DNA from: Bradyrhizobium sp. CCGUVB4N
GTDB lineage: Bacteria > Pseudomonadota > Alphaproteobacteria > Rhizobiales > Xanthobacteraceae
DNA: 64,000 bases
NCBI RefSeq assembly: GCF_024199945.1
Contig: NZ_JANADP010000001.1
Coordinates: 6,014,001-6,078,000 of the forward strand
Reading direction: 5' to 3'
Shown here piece after piece: positions 34,915 through 43,638 of this stretch; the first letter of the stretch is position 1, and each line of letters begins with the position of its first letter. The notes under the pieces were generated by a model, which was given only the letters and a program-made list of their open reading frames with translations, had not been told where the DNA came from and searched no databases. A program made the position numbers and the translations under genes.

Positions 34915-36150
34915 CTACTCCAGGCTCTCCACCTGCCGCAGGCTGGGGAACAGCTTCATCCACAGCAAGGCCACCGCAACCGTGCAGACGCCGCCGAGCA
35001 CAGCGGCGGGCATCGCGCCGAACAGCGCGGCCGTGACGCCACTCTCGAACTGGCCGAGCTGGTTCGAGGCGTTGATGAAGAGGAAATTGACGGCGCCGAC
35101 GCGGCCGCGCATCTCGTCGGGGGTGGACAATTGCACCAGCGAGAAGCGGATCACGACGCTGATCGTGTCGGCGGCACCCAGAACTGCGAGCGACAGCACC
35201 GACAGCCACATCCAGGACGACAGCGCGAACACGATCGTGGCCACCCCGAACACGATCACCGCCTGGAACATGCGCAGGCCGACATGCCGCGTGATGGCGT
35301 GGCGTGCCAGCACCATGGTCATCAGCAGCGCGCCGACGGCCGGCGCGGCACGCAGCACGCCGAGCCCAACCGGACCGGTCTGCAAGATGTCGCGGGCATA
35401 GATCGGCAGCAGCGCGGTGACGCCACCGAACAGCACCGCGAACAAATCGAGCGAGATGGTGCCGAGGATCGCCGGATTGCCGCGGATGAAGCGAACTCCG
35501 GCAAAGATATTGTCCGTGCTGTCGTCCCTGGCCACGGCCTGCGGACGCGGCTGGATGAAGCCGGTCAGGATCATCCCGAGAATCCAGAACAGCAGCATCA
35601 CGGCGTAGGCCAGATGCGGCGCGATCGCATAGGCAAAGCCGCCGAGCGCCGGCCCGGTGATGGTCGCGACCTGGCCTGCGCCGCTCGCCACGGCGGTGGC
35701 TCGCTGCAGCGAGCCCTGCGGCGCGATCAGTGGCAGCAGGGCCGCCGTGGTCGGGCTCTCGAAGGCGCCGGCAATGCCGAGCACGAAGGTCGCGACGAAA
35801 ATCTGCACCTCGCTGACCGCGCCGAGATAGGTAATGACGGCGAGATAGAGCGCGGTCGCGGCTTCGACGAGCTGGCAGAGCTGGACCACGCGCTTGCGCT
35901 CAAAACGGTCGGCGGCGTGGCCAGCGACGAAGACGAGCAGCGCGGTGGGCGCAAACTGCACGAGGCCGACCATGCCGAGGTCGAAGGCCGAGCCGGTGAG
36001 ATCGTAGATCTGCCAGCCGATCGCGACCGCCGCGATCTGGCTGGAAAAGCGTGACAGGCTGCGCGAGAGCAGGAAGAACAGGAAGGCGCGGTGGCGGAGG
36101 AGCTCTCCGGCGCTGACCGCCGGACGGGCTGCAACTGGCTGCTCTGGCAT
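34915..36150 (-). CDS. MFS transporter (EntS-like)
   Basis: 411 residues with about twelve helices. The motif between helices 2 and 3 reads AGHAADRFERKRVVQLCQLV, and ALLPLIAPQGSLQRATAVAS after helix 4 is typical of the EntS/DHA3 group, whose members export siderophores or macrolides. TPDEMRGRVGAVNFLFINAS lies between helices 10 and 11, another DHA3 hallmark. I chose ATG 36150; a GTG at 36165 is possible and gives five more residues. It is divergent from the nucleoside transporter gene with 159 bp between. Confidence 0.85.
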   Translation of the reverse strand: MPEQPVAARPAVSAGELLRHRAFLFFLLSRSLSRFSSQIAAVAIGWQIYDLTGSAFDLGMVGLVQFAPTALLVFVAGHAADRFERKRVVQLCQLVEAATALYLAVITYLGAVSEVQIFVATFVLGIAGAFESPTTAALLPLIAPQGSLQRATAVASGAGQVATITGPALGGFAYAIAPHLAYAVMLLFWILGMILTGFIQPRPQAVARDDSTDNIFAGVRFIRGNPAILGTISLDLFAVLFGGVTALLPIYARDILQTGPVGLGVLRAAPAVGALLMTMVLARHAITRHVGLRMFQAVIVFGVATIVFALSSWMWLSVLSLAVLGAADTISVVIRFSLVQLSTPDEMRGRVGAVNFLFINASNQLGQFESGVTAALFGAMPAAVLGGVCTVAVALLWMKLFPSLRQVESLE

Positions 36151-36309
36151 CGCCTCTTTGGTCACGCTCGGCTGGTCCGCCCCTGATATCGACGCGCCCC
36201 CGCGTGGCTGACGCGGGCCTGCTTGTCAACAGCGGGCGGCCCCCGGCGCCATCCGGCATTGCGTTTGCAACGCACGCGCGGCCATAATCATTGGGGCTTT
36301 GGGGACATC

Positions 36310-37560
36310 ATGCTGCGGCTGCAATCGACACTCGGCGTTTTCGCATTGCTGCTGATCGCGTTCGCGCTGGCGGAGAATCGCCGCGCCGTCTCGCTTCGGC
36401 AGGCGCTGATCGGCCTCGTCGTGACCTTCGCCACCGCGATCGTGCTGCTGAAGGTGCCGATCGTGGCGCACGCCTTCGGCGCCATCAATGACGCGGTTGG
36501 CGCCATCTCGGCAGCCTCGCGCGCGGGCTCCTCCTTCGTGTTCGGCTATGTCGGCGGCGGTCCCCTGCCCTTCGACCTGAAGGTACCGGGCGCCGATTTC
36601 ATCCTGGCGTTCCAGGCGCTGCCGATCGTGCTCGTCATGAGCGTGCTGACGACGCTGCTGTTCTATTGGCGCGTGCTGCCGCCGATCGTGCGCGGCATGG
36701 CGTGGCTGCTCGAACGCACGCTCGGCGTCGGCGGTGCCGTCGGGCTCTCGACCGCCGCCAACATCTTCCTCGGCATGGTCGAGGCGCCGCTGTTCGTGCG
36801 GCCGTATCTCGCGCAGATGAGCCGCAGCGAATTGTTTCTGGTGATGACCGGCGGCATGGCCGGCATCGCCGGCACCGTGCTGGTGCTCTATGCGACGCTC
36901 CTTGCTCCTCTTATTCCCGATGCGGCCGCGCATTTCGTCATCGCCTCGGTGCTGGGGGCGCCGGCCGCGATCCTGGTCAGCCTGATCATGGTGCCCGAGA
37001 CATCAGACAAGCGCACCGGCGGCGCGCTGGAAGATCCGGAGATGGAAGTCTCCGGCACCATGGATGCGATCGTGAAGGGCACGACCGCGGGGATCGAGCT
37101 ATTGATCAACATCGTCGCAATGCTGCTGGTGCTGGTGGCGCTGGTCTACCTCGTCAACGCCATCCTCGGCCTGCTGCCCAACATCGGCGGCGGTGCGATC
37201 TCGCTGCAGCGGTTGCTGGGCCTCGTGATGGCGCCGGTGTGCTGGCTGATGGGACTGCCCTGGGACCAGGCCGTCACCGCCGGCAGCCTGATGGGCACGA
37301 AAACCGTGCTCAACGAGCTGATCGCCTATGTCGACTTCTCAAAACTGCCGCCGGGTACGCTCGATCCGCGCTCGCGCCTGATCATGCTCTACGCGATGTG
37401 CGGCTTCGCCAACTTCGCCAGCCTCGGCATCATGATCGGTGGCCTCGGTGTGATGGCGCCGGAGCGGCGCGACGAGATCAACGCGCTGGGGCTGAAGTCG
37501 ATCGTGTCGGGCACGCTGACGACGTGCTTGATGGGCGCGATCGTGGGGGTGTTGACGTAG
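36310..37560 (+). CDS. Concentrative nucleoside transporter (CNT/NupC family)
   Basis: 416 residues, polytopic. The N-terminal block QSTLGVFALLLIAFALAENR, SAASRAGSSFVFGYVG and the core LGMVEAPLFVRPYLAQMSRS, LFLVMTGGMAGIAGTVLVLY and LMGTKTVLNEL match the NupC family. NupC-type proteins import nucleosides with H+ or Na+. GGGGACATC precedes the chosen ATG. The gene ends 8 bp before the convergent threonine aldolase stop. It might supply nucleosides for salvage together with gpt, though they are not linked. Confidence 0.9.
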   Translation: MLRLQSTLGVFALLLIAFALAENRRAVSLRQALIGLVVTFATAIVLLKVPIVAHAFGAINDAVGAISAASRAGSSFVFGYVGGGPLPFDLKVPGADFILAFQALPIVLVMSVLTTLLFYWRVLPPIVRGMAWLLERTLGVGGAVGLSTAANIFLGMVEAPLFVRPYLAQMSRSELFLVMTGGMAGIAGTVLVLYATLLAPLIPDAAAHFVIASVLGAPAAILVSLIMVPETSDKRTGGALEDPEMEVSGTMDAIVKGTTAGIELLINIVAMLLVLVALVYLVNAILGLLPNIGGGAISLQRLLGLVMAPVCWLMGLPWDQAVTAGSLMGTKTVLNELIAYVDFSKLPPGTLDPRSRLIMLYAMCGFANFASLGIMIGGLGVMAPERRDEINALGLKSIVSGTLTTCLMGAIVGVLT

Positions 37561-37567
37561 GCCCTTT

Positions 37568-38638
37568 CTAAGCCAAAGCTCCAGCCACGGCGCGAAATGC
37601 CGTGACCGCGCGCTCAATATCCGCGTCCTCGATATGGCGATGGGTCACGCAGCGCAATCGCTGCTTGCCCCAAGGCCTCGCCTTCACGCCCATCCCCTCC
37701 AGAGCCTCCGACCACGCGGCGCTGTCGCGCCCGGAGCGAGAGACATCGACCTGCACGATATTCGTCTGCGGGATTGTCGCGCTGATCCTCGGATGCATCC
37801 CGTTCAGCGCATCGCTCAGGGCGCGCGCACGCCGGTGGTCCTCCACCAGACGCGCACCCATGACCTGAACGGCCTCCAGGCCGGCGGCAGCCAGGATGCC
37901 GATCTGGCGCTGCGTGCCTCCCAGCATGCGGCGAAATCTGCGGCTCCGGTCGATCGCCGCGCCCGGCCCTGCGAGCACGGCACCAGCCGGCGCGCTCAGG
38001 CCCTTCGATAGGCACAGCGAGACCGTGTCGCAATGCCGCGCAACCTCGGCCGGCGCCGTTTCGAGCGCGACCGCGGCGTTGAAGAGCCGCGCACCGTCGA
38101 GATGCACCGGGACGCCACGCGCCGAAGCCATGGCGTGCACCGCCTGCATGTGCTCCAGCGGCAGCACGGCGCCACTTGCATTGTTGTGCGAGGTTTCCAT
38201 CGCGACAAGGGCGGTCCTGAGCTTGTGCCCGTCGCTCTGTAGGGCGTCCTCCAGCAAGTTCAGGTCCATCGCGCCGTCGGTACCGGCAACAGCGAGGTAG
38301 AACTGTCCCGTGAATGTCGCCGCTCCTCGCTCGGACGTGTACATATGGGCTCGCGATTCCAGCACGATCTGTTCGCTGCGCTGCGACTGCGCCAGCGTCG
38401 CCAGCAGATTGGCCATGGTGCAGCTTGGCACAAACAGGCCGGCCTCCTTGCCCAATGCGGCAGCCGCGACGGCCTCCAACTCCCGTACCGTGGGGTCACC
38501 GTCCAGCCCGTCATCGCCGATCGGCGCCGAGGCCATGCGGGCATACATCGCCTCGGTCGGCTTGGTGACCGTATCGCTGCGCAGGTCGATGGGCGGCGCC
38601 CCGGCGCCCGCCGCGTTCGTCACATGTTGATCTGCCAT
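37568..38638 (-). CDS. Low-specificity threonine aldolase (beta-eliminating lyase family)
   Basis: 356 residues of the PLP fold type I. DLRSDTVTKPTEAMYARMAS at the N-terminus is the family signature, GDDGLDGDPTVRELE follows, and the PLP lysine is in VSLCLSKGLSAPAGAVLAG near residue 215. It cleaves L-threonine or allo-threonine to glycine and acetaldehyde. The binding-protein gene upstream (27 bp gap) and the divergent LysR gene suggest a small unit for uptake and breakdown of a hydroxy-amino acid. Production of glycine may feed the glycine-sensing riboswitch elsewhere in the window, an inference only. Confidence 0.88.
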   Translation of the reverse strand: MADQHVTNAAGAGAPPIDLRSDTVTKPTEAMYARMASAPIGDDGLDGDPTVRELEAVAAAALGKEAGLFVPSCTMANLLATLAQSQRSEQIVLESRAHMYTSERGAATFTGQFYLAVAGTDGAMDLNLLEDALQSDGHKLRTALVAMETSHNNASGAVLPLEHMQAVHAMASARGVPVHLDGARLFNAAVALETAPAEVARHCDTVSLCLSKGLSAPAGAVLAGPGAAIDRSRRFRRMLGGTQRQIGILAAAGLEAVQVMGARLVEDHRRARALSDALNGMHPRISATIPQTNIVQVDVSRSGRDSAAWSEALEGMGVKARPWGKQRLRCVTHRHIEDADIERAVTAFRAVAGALA

Positions 38639-38665
38639 TGCGGGACCTCTAGAGCGCCTGGTGCT

Positions 38666-39586
38666 TCATTCGTAGGCTGCCGGGTCGCCGGAATCGGTTG
38701 GATTGGCCAGCGCCCGCTTGAGGGCGGCGCTCATCGGAAATTTCAGGTTGAGTCCATACGGCGGGATCGGTGAATTGAAATATTTGTCGTAGAGCGCCGC
38801 AATCTGTCCGTTCTTCATCAGGTCGATCACGGCTTCGTCGACCACCTTCTTGAAGGCAGGATCATCCTTGGGTTCGACGATGCCGTAAGGCGCCATCTCG
38901 AGACCCTTGCTGCCGATCACGAAGTCATCCGGCGTCCTCGATGTGGCGACCGTGGCATAAGCGAGACCGTCGTCGTTGGCGGTGCCGGCCGCACGGCCCG
39001 ACGACAGCATCAGGAAGGTCTCGGCGGTGTCCTTGGCCGGAACCACCGAGATGCCGAGATTGTTCTTGGCGTTGATCAGCGTGATCACCTTGAACGTCTG
39101 GCCGCCGGCCTGGGCGGCGATGGCCTTGCCGCGAAACGAAGTCGGGTCGTTGACATCGACCCCGCCATCCTTGCGCGCGACGAGGACCACCTGCGCAACG
39201 AAGATGGTGGGAGAAAAAGCGGCGAGCTTGTGCCGCTCGATATTGTTGGTGGTGTTGCCGCATTCCAGATCGATCGTGCCGTTGGCTAGCAGCTGAATGC
39301 GCGTCGCCGAGGTGATGGGTTGATAGCGGATCTCGAGCTTGGGGAGCTTGAGGGCCGTCTTGATCGCCTGCACCACCTGTTCACAGATTTCCACGGTGTA
39401 GCCGATCGGCTTCTGGTTGCCATCGAGATAAGCGAAGGGCACCGAGGTCTCGGGATACCCCAGCGTGATCGAGCCGGTCTCACGGATCTTGTCGAGCCTG
39501 CCCGCACCCTGCGCCATGGCCTCGCCGGAAAGAACAACAGCAGCGACGGCCGCCGCGGCGAGCGCCTTGATCGTTATCGCTTTCAT
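38666..39586 (-). CDS. Amino-acid ABC transporter substrate-binding protein (family 3)
   Basis: 306 residues. Signal peptide MKAITIKALAAAAVAAVVLS ends near GEAMAQGAG. The mature part has the GltI/family 3 pattern: TGSITLGYPETSVPFAYLD, IGYTVEICEQVVQAI, and DLECGNTTNNIERHKLAAFS. These proteins capture glutamate, aspartate or related amino acids. GGGGACGAG precedes the start at 39586. No permease or ATPase gene is adjacent, so it is an orphan binding protein that must use a transporter encoded elsewhere. Confidence 0.9.
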   Translation of the reverse strand: MKAITIKALAAAAVAAVVLSGEAMAQGAGRLDKIRETGSITLGYPETSVPFAYLDGNQKPIGYTVEICEQVVQAIKTALKLPKLEIRYQPITSATRIQLLANGTIDLECGNTTNNIERHKLAAFSPTIFVAQVVLVARKDGGVDVNDPTSFRGKAIAAQAGGQTFKVITLINAKNNLGISVVPAKDTAETFLMLSSGRAAGTANDDGLAYATVATSRTPDDFVIGSKGLEMAPYGIVEPKDDPAFKKVVDEAVIDLMKNGQIAALYDKYFNSPIPPYGLNLKFPMSAALKRALANPTDSGDPAAYE

Positions 39587-39736
39587 CTCGTCCCCTTCTT
39601 CCGCTGATGTCCGTGATGCCGTCCACGGTAGCCAACGAAAGGACGGCCCGGCGCGAACGGCTTCATGCTCTGGACTATCGTCCAAAAGCTCGATCTGATG
39701 AAATTCCAGTTTCACACTCTCCTATACGGATTTGAT

Positions 39737-40657
39737 ATGGCCACCAGACGGATGGGCTTGAAGCATGTGGAGGCCTTTCGGGCGGTCTTCGTGACGGGAT
39801 CGATGACGCAGGCGGCTCAGCGCATGCATACCTCGCAACCCCAGATCAGCCGCCTGATCGGGCAGCTGGAAGCGATCACGCAATTCCCGCTGTTCGACCG
39901 CAGCGGCGGCCGTCTCCGCCCGACCGTGGACGGATCGCGCTTTTTTCAGGAGGTCGAGAAAACCTTCATTGGCCTCGCCGGACTGGAGGCCAGCGCAGCC
40001 AGCATCCGTTCGTTCGGCATGGGTCGGCTAAGCGTTGCGGCGATGCCGCGCCTGGCCGGCGGCCTGCTGACGCGCATCGCGGCGCGTTTCAAGATGGACT
40101 ATCCGCATGTGATGATCTCGATCCGGTCCGGCACGGCGAGCGCCGTGCACGACTGGATCAGCTCCGGGCTCTGCGACATCGGGTTGGCCATGCTCTATGG
40201 CGAGGTTGCGGGGGTGCATGTCGAGCCGGTGCTCAAGACACGTTGCGTCGCAATCATGCCGAAAGCACATCGCCTTGCGCAGAAGAAGACGCTGCGCCCT
40301 GCCGACTTCGCCGATGAGGCCTTCATCTCCTTCGCCACGGGGAGTCCGCTCTACGATCGCATCGATGCAATCTTCGCGCAGGCGGGCGTTGCACGCCGCA
40401 TTGTTGCCGAGACCGATCTGGGCGCATCGGTCTGTGCCCTGGTCGCAGCCGGCCTCGGCGTCAGCATCATCAACCCGATTGCCGCACACGACGAAAGCTC
40501 CGGCGCGGCTCTGGTCACGCGCCCCTTCAACCCTATCGTCCCCGTGACGATCGCGCTGCTCCATCCACCTCATGCCGCGCCCGGCCGGTTGATTGATGCC
40601 TTCGGCGAATATGCCCGCAAGGTCATGGGCGCGGAGTTGGGCTATCTCGAGCGGTAG
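39737..40657 (+). CDS. LysR family transcriptional regulator
   Basis: 306 residues. The helix-turn-helix is near residues 18-45 (FVTGSMTQAAQRMHTSQPQI, then SRLIGQLE) and the inducer domain follows (LSVAAMPRLAGGLLTRIAAR, ISSGLCDIGLAML). The HTH reads as the subgroup seen with amino-acid catabolic genes. It is divergent from the binding-protein and threonine-aldolase genes with 150 bp between starts, so it probably controls them. No strong ribosome site precedes ATG 39737; an ATG at 39752 (AGACGG upstream) is the alternative. Confidence 0.9.
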   Translation: MATRRMGLKHVEAFRAVFVTGSMTQAAQRMHTSQPQISRLIGQLEAITQFPLFDRSGGRLRPTVDGSRFFQEVEKTFIGLAGLEASAASIRSFGMGRLSVAAMPRLAGGLLTRIAARFKMDYPHVMISIRSGTASAVHDWISSGLCDIGLAMLYGEVAGVHVEPVLKTRCVAIMPKAHRLAQKKTLRPADFADEAFISFATGSPLYDRIDAIFAQAGVARRIVAETDLGASVCALVAAGLGVSIINPIAAHDESSGAALVTRPFNPIVPVTIALLHPPHAAPGRLIDAFGEYARKVMGAELGYLER

Positions 40658-40676
40658 GCGACCGGCGCAATTCCGC

Positions 40677-41891
40677 TCAGCTGCACAGTTTCTGCTTCTG
40701 CAGGATGCGACGCACTTCAGCCATCTTGGCGCGGCACGGCTCGGCCGCCATGGCCTTCGCCTCGCTGGTTCGTCCCTGTGCCAGCAGCAACACCGCCATC
40801 AGGCTCTGCGCGCCGGAGCGCACCGGCCCGCCCGCGACATCCGTGGCGGCAAGCGACATGGCGGTTCGCGCTTCGGTCTCGGCGGAGTTGAAGCTGGCTT
40901 TTTCCAGGTAGGCGATCGCGCGGAACAGATGAGCCCGCGGGTCCTTCGGATAGCGGGTCACGAGATCGAGCGACCGGCTGGCCATCTCTTCAGCATTCGT
41001 CGGCGCTTCCGACGCGCGGATGTAGTGCAAGGCATCGGCCATGTAGGACGAATAATGCATGGCGGCGAAGCCGGCGCAGACCAGGGACACCGCCAATCCT
41101 GCGAGCAACGTCATGCCCGCGCTCCGCGGCAGGCTGTCATAGGACCAGAAGGCGAGCCACGGCGTGATCGCAAGCGCGGCGCCGGCCAGCGCACCGCCTG
41201 CATGGGCATAGTAGTTGACGTTGCCGGAGGCGCCAAAGGCGAGCGGCAGCAGCGCGGGAATGCCGAAGAACAGCGACGTCTTCAGTCGCGAGATTGTTTG
41301 CGCGGCGTCCGCCTCCGGATCGAAGCTCGAAACGAACAGCGCGGCGATGAGCCCGGTAATGGCGCCGGACGCACCGACGCCCACCGCGACGGCGGGGCCA
41401 TTGCCCAGCAACGAGCCGATTTCGCCGGCGACTGCGCTGGCGACGAAGATCAGCGAAAACCAGCCACGGCCGATGAGGCTCTCCAGCCTGACGCCGACGA
41501 TGAACAGCGCAACGCAATTGCCGACGAGGTGCCACTGGCTGCCATGCAGAAGCGGCGCAAGGCCGATGCGCCACCATTCCCCTCGTCCGACGACCAGATC
41601 GTAGCCGGATGCGCCCTGAGCGATCAGCGAGCGGACATCGAGTGAGCCGTCCTTGGCAATGTCGATGGCCAGACTGCGTTGCAGCGCATAGACGAGCAGC
41701 AGAACGAAAATCAGGCCAATGGTGAGGAAAGGGATATCGGCCAGAAGCTTGTTGTCGCGAAACAGCGAGCCCTCATCGGACGAGGGCTGAGTGTCGTCGC
41801 GCTCGACCGCCGGGGCGATCGGCGCGGCGGGTTGAAACGATCGACCTGGAGCTGGCGCTACAACGCCGCGTCGGCCAAAAGTGGTCGCCAT
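40677..41891 (-). CDS. Rhomboid family intramembrane serine protease
   Basis: 404 residues. A cytoplasmic N-terminus of about 50 residues leads to the rhomboid core. The catalytic pair is complete: Ser175 in GVGASGAITG and His230 in NYYAHAGGALAG. HGSQWHLVGNCVALFIVG carries the conserved His and Asn of the oxyanion pocket. After the sixth or seventh membrane segment a cytosolic-like tail (about 290-404) has helical repeats (MASRSLDLVTRYPKDPRAHL) of TPR type. Such a tail may select substrates. Convergent with the LysR gene, 20 bp apart. Confidence 0.9.
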   Translation of the reverse strand: MATTFGRRGVVAPAPGRSFQPAAPIAPAVERDDTQPSSDEGSLFRDNKLLADIPFLTIGLIFVLLLVYALQRSLAIDIAKDGSLDVRSLIAQGASGYDLVVGRGEWWRIGLAPLLHGSQWHLVGNCVALFIVGVRLESLIGRGWFSLIFVASAVAGEIGSLLGNGPAVAVGVGASGAITGLIAALFVSSFDPEADAAQTISRLKTSLFFGIPALLPLAFGASGNVNYYAHAGGALAGAALAITPWLAFWSYDSLPRSAGMTLLAGLAVSLVCAGFAAMHYSSYMADALHYIRASEAPTNAEEMASRSLDLVTRYPKDPRAHLFRAIAYLEKASFNSAETEARTAMSLAATDVAGGPVRSGAQSLMAVLLLAQGRTSEAKAMAAEPCRAKMAEVRRILQKQKLCS

Positions 41892-42056
41892 GAATGCATC
41901 TCTCGCGTTCTCACAGCCTTGAGTTGACGCGAGGAATGTTTTCGACGGGTTAGCGCGAGCCCTGCGGGCGGCAGGAACCTTCCGACTGGTAACGGCCCGG
42001 TTTCCCGGATCGCGGGCTTTTTAGGGATTGCCTGGAGCCCTTCATACGGACGCCAT

Positions 42057-42140
42057 AGCTCGGATGGAGCGCAGCGCAATCCGGGACCAGCTTCGCCGCG
42101 GAGAGACTTTCCCGGATTTCGCTTCGCTCCATCCGGGCTA
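42057..42140. repeat. Long-hairpin intergenic repeat (family F, AGCTCGGATGGAGCG ends)
   Basis: AGCTCGGATGGAGCGCAGCG at the left and CGCTTCGCTCCATCCGGGCT at the right pair, with inner AATCCGGGA and TCCCGGATT. It lies in the 294 bp between the cupin stop and the rhomboid start. The rest of that gap (41892-42056) holds a further partial copy (TTTCCCGGATCGCGGGC) and nothing else I recognise. Confidence 0.65.
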
Positions 42141-42185
42141 CGCGCTGTCATCGCGAGCTTCTCGCAACGACGTGGAGAGAGTGAC

Positions 42186-42752
42186 CTACGCCTTCAGCTC
42201 CACCGTCTTGAACTCCGCCGGCAGGATCACTTCCAGCAGTTCGACGTCATCGGAGTAATCCAAAATCATGTGCTTGATCTTCGGCGGCTGCGTCCAGGCG
42301 CTGCCTTCTTTCATCAGGGTCTCGCCCTGCCCGTCCATGTAGGTCTTCACCCAGCCCTTGAGCACGTAGACCATCTGGAAGTCGACATCGTGGAAGTGGA
42401 GCTTCGAGACCTCGGCAGGATCGCAAGGACCCTGCAGGCGGATCACGTGGGCTTGCGCGAGGCCGTGGCTGGCCGCGGCGATGCCGAGGTCGCGATACTT
42501 GGCGTAGGCGCGCAGGCCGTCGGCTTTGAAATCTTCCTCGCGGTGATGGCTGATGGCGATGCGCTGCCTTGGGCGGGCGGGTTTCTTCGTCGCGGACGTT
42601 TTCGCTGAAGTCTTGGCGGTTGTCGTGCGCGCCTTCGACTTCACGGCCTTGCGTGCGGAGGAACGCGCGGCGGCCTTGGCACCGCTCTGCTTCTTCACCG
42701 CGGTCTGGGCTGCGCTACGCGATTTTGTTTTTTTGGTTGTTGTCTTGGCCAT
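42186..42752 (-). CDS. Cupin protein with a histone-H1-like lysine/alanine-rich N-terminus
   Basis: 188 residues. Residues 1-64 are composed almost only of Lys, Ala, Ser, Thr and Arg (14 lysines; for example SGAKAAARSSARKAVKSKAR), much like the tails of bacterial histone-H1-like and PhaF proteins that bind DNA. Residues 70-188 form a cupin: LHFHDVDFQMVYVLKGWVK gives two metal histidines (119 and 121), and EGSAWTQPPKIKHMI gives the third (161). GGGAGG lies upstream of the chosen ATG at 42752. The fusion suggests a DNA- or polyanion-associated small-molecule enzyme or sensor. Alone on its strand. Confidence 0.85.
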   Translation of the reverse strand: MAKTTTKKTKSRSAAQTAVKKQSGAKAAARSSARKAVKSKARTTTAKTSAKTSATKKPARPRQRIAISHHREEDFKADGLRAYAKYRDLGIAAASHGLAQAHVIRLQGPCDPAEVSKLHFHDVDFQMVYVLKGWVKTYMDGQGETLMKEGSAWTQPPKIKHMILDYSDDVELLEVILPAEFKTVELKA

Positions 42753-42803
42753 GGGCCGGCCTCCCCTGTTGTTATGGGAAGAGGCTAACACAGAACGAGA
42801 TAT

Positions 42804-42928
42804 CGTAGGGTGGGCAAAGCGACTTGTCCGCCGAAGCTCGAAGAGCGAAAGCGTGCCCACGTTCTGCGCGCGATCATCGAGAGATCGTGGGCACGGCGCG
42901 CGAAGAGCGCGCCTTTGCCCACCCTACG
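42804..42928. repeat. Long-hairpin intergenic repeat (family G, CGTAGGGTGGGCAAAG ends)
   Basis: CGTAGGGTGGGCAAAGC at the left end and GCCTTTGCCCACCCTACG at the right end pair over 16 of 17 positions. Inner arms carry CGTGCCCACGTTCTGCGCGC and the complement GCGCGCGAAGAG. The 125-bp unit lies between two minus-strand genes. Confidence 0.7.
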
Positions 42929-42962
42929 AGAGCGGTGCTCGCCGCGAGACCTGGGCCCTATC

Positions 42963-43250
42963 TCAATTCAATCGGAACACGCCGTCCACGGCGCGCAGCT
43001 CGGCCGGCTTGATCAGCTTGGAATGCGCCACCGTCACCGAGTGCAGCGGGCCGTCGAGCTTCTCGGTCCAGAACGCGAGGAAGTCGGTCAGCGCCGGGAA
43101 TTTCGGAAACATGTCGTAGTTCTGCCAGACGTAAGTCTGGAGCAGCGACGGATGATCCGGCATCCGGTAAAGAATCTGCGCCGTCGTCAGCCCGTAGCCC
43201 AGCATCTGTTTCCGGAAGTCCTCGGAAACGCCCCCAACCCGCAATCCCAT
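42963..43250 (-). CDS. usg: Usg-like family protein
   Basis: 95 residues, matching the small Usg family known upstream of trp genes in alphaproteobacteria. It contains VSEDFRKQMLGYGLTTAQIL, YRMPDHPSLLQTYVWQNYDM and FPALTDFLAFWTEKLDG, all hallmark parts. Function unknown. AAGGAGG lies 6 bp before the chosen ATG at 43250, an excellent ribosome site, so the longer frame to 43313 is not used. No trp genes are adjacent here. Confidence 0.85.
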   Translation of the reverse strand: MGLRVGGVSEDFRKQMLGYGLTTAQILYRMPDHPSLLQTYVWQNYDMFPKFPALTDFLAFWTEKLDGPLHSVTVAHSKLIKPAELRAVDGVFRLN

Positions 43251-43526
43251 GCCAACCTCCTTTGCAGGAGCGCATTCAGGGGGCGGCTTGCCGGTACGCT
43301 GCTTACGAGCCACCCGGTGGAGATGCGCTCACATGAGAGAAATGTGACGCAAACTGATAATCCATCTCAAGCCCAAAAGTTTAACAAGCTGTTGAAATTC
43401 AATGCTTTAGCAGCAGAGACGGCTGCGTGCTAATACGGCCCCGGCACGTCCCCAAGCTCGGTTAACGATGGTAAAGAGATTTTGGCAGGCGGGCCTTCAG
43501 AGTGCCGAATTTTCTGCTAGAAGCCC

Positions 43527-43555
43527 TTGCCCCCGCAAAATTCCTGTCCTATTTC
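43527..43555 (+). promoter_or_regulatory. Possible sigma-70 promoter of groESL
   Basis: TTGCCC (43527-43532) and TATTTC (43550-43555) are spaced by 17 bp. Transcription would start near 43562, just before the CIRCE element, the normal arrangement for HrcA-repressed groESL operons. Confidence 0.4.
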
Positions 43556-43568
43556 AGCCTCGCCTGTG

Positions 43569-43595
43569 CTAGCACTCGCGGGCACAGACTGCTAA
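43569..43595 (+). promoter_or_regulatory. CIRCE operator (HrcA site) of groESL
   Basis: CTAGCACTC, nine bases, then GACTGCTAA. Compared with the CIRCE consensus TTAGCACTC-N9-GAGTGCTAA it differs at one position in each arm. The spacing of nine is exact. It ends 43 bp before the groES start, inside the likely leader. It points to HrcA repression lifted by heat or protein-folding stress, not to sigma-32 control. Confidence 0.85.
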
Positions 43596-43638
43596 TGCCA
43601 AAAAATCCTTAACTCGTGCAAATGCTTAGGAGAGCTGC

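Larger units (their letters stand above)
43251..43638. other. 388-bp divergent regulatory region between usg and groES
   Basis: This holds the groES promoter and CIRCE (listed separately) near its right end and must contain the usg promoter near its left end. The central part (43330-43500) is AT-richer than the genome and has no open frame with coding character. No further repeat was seen. Confidence 0.5.
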
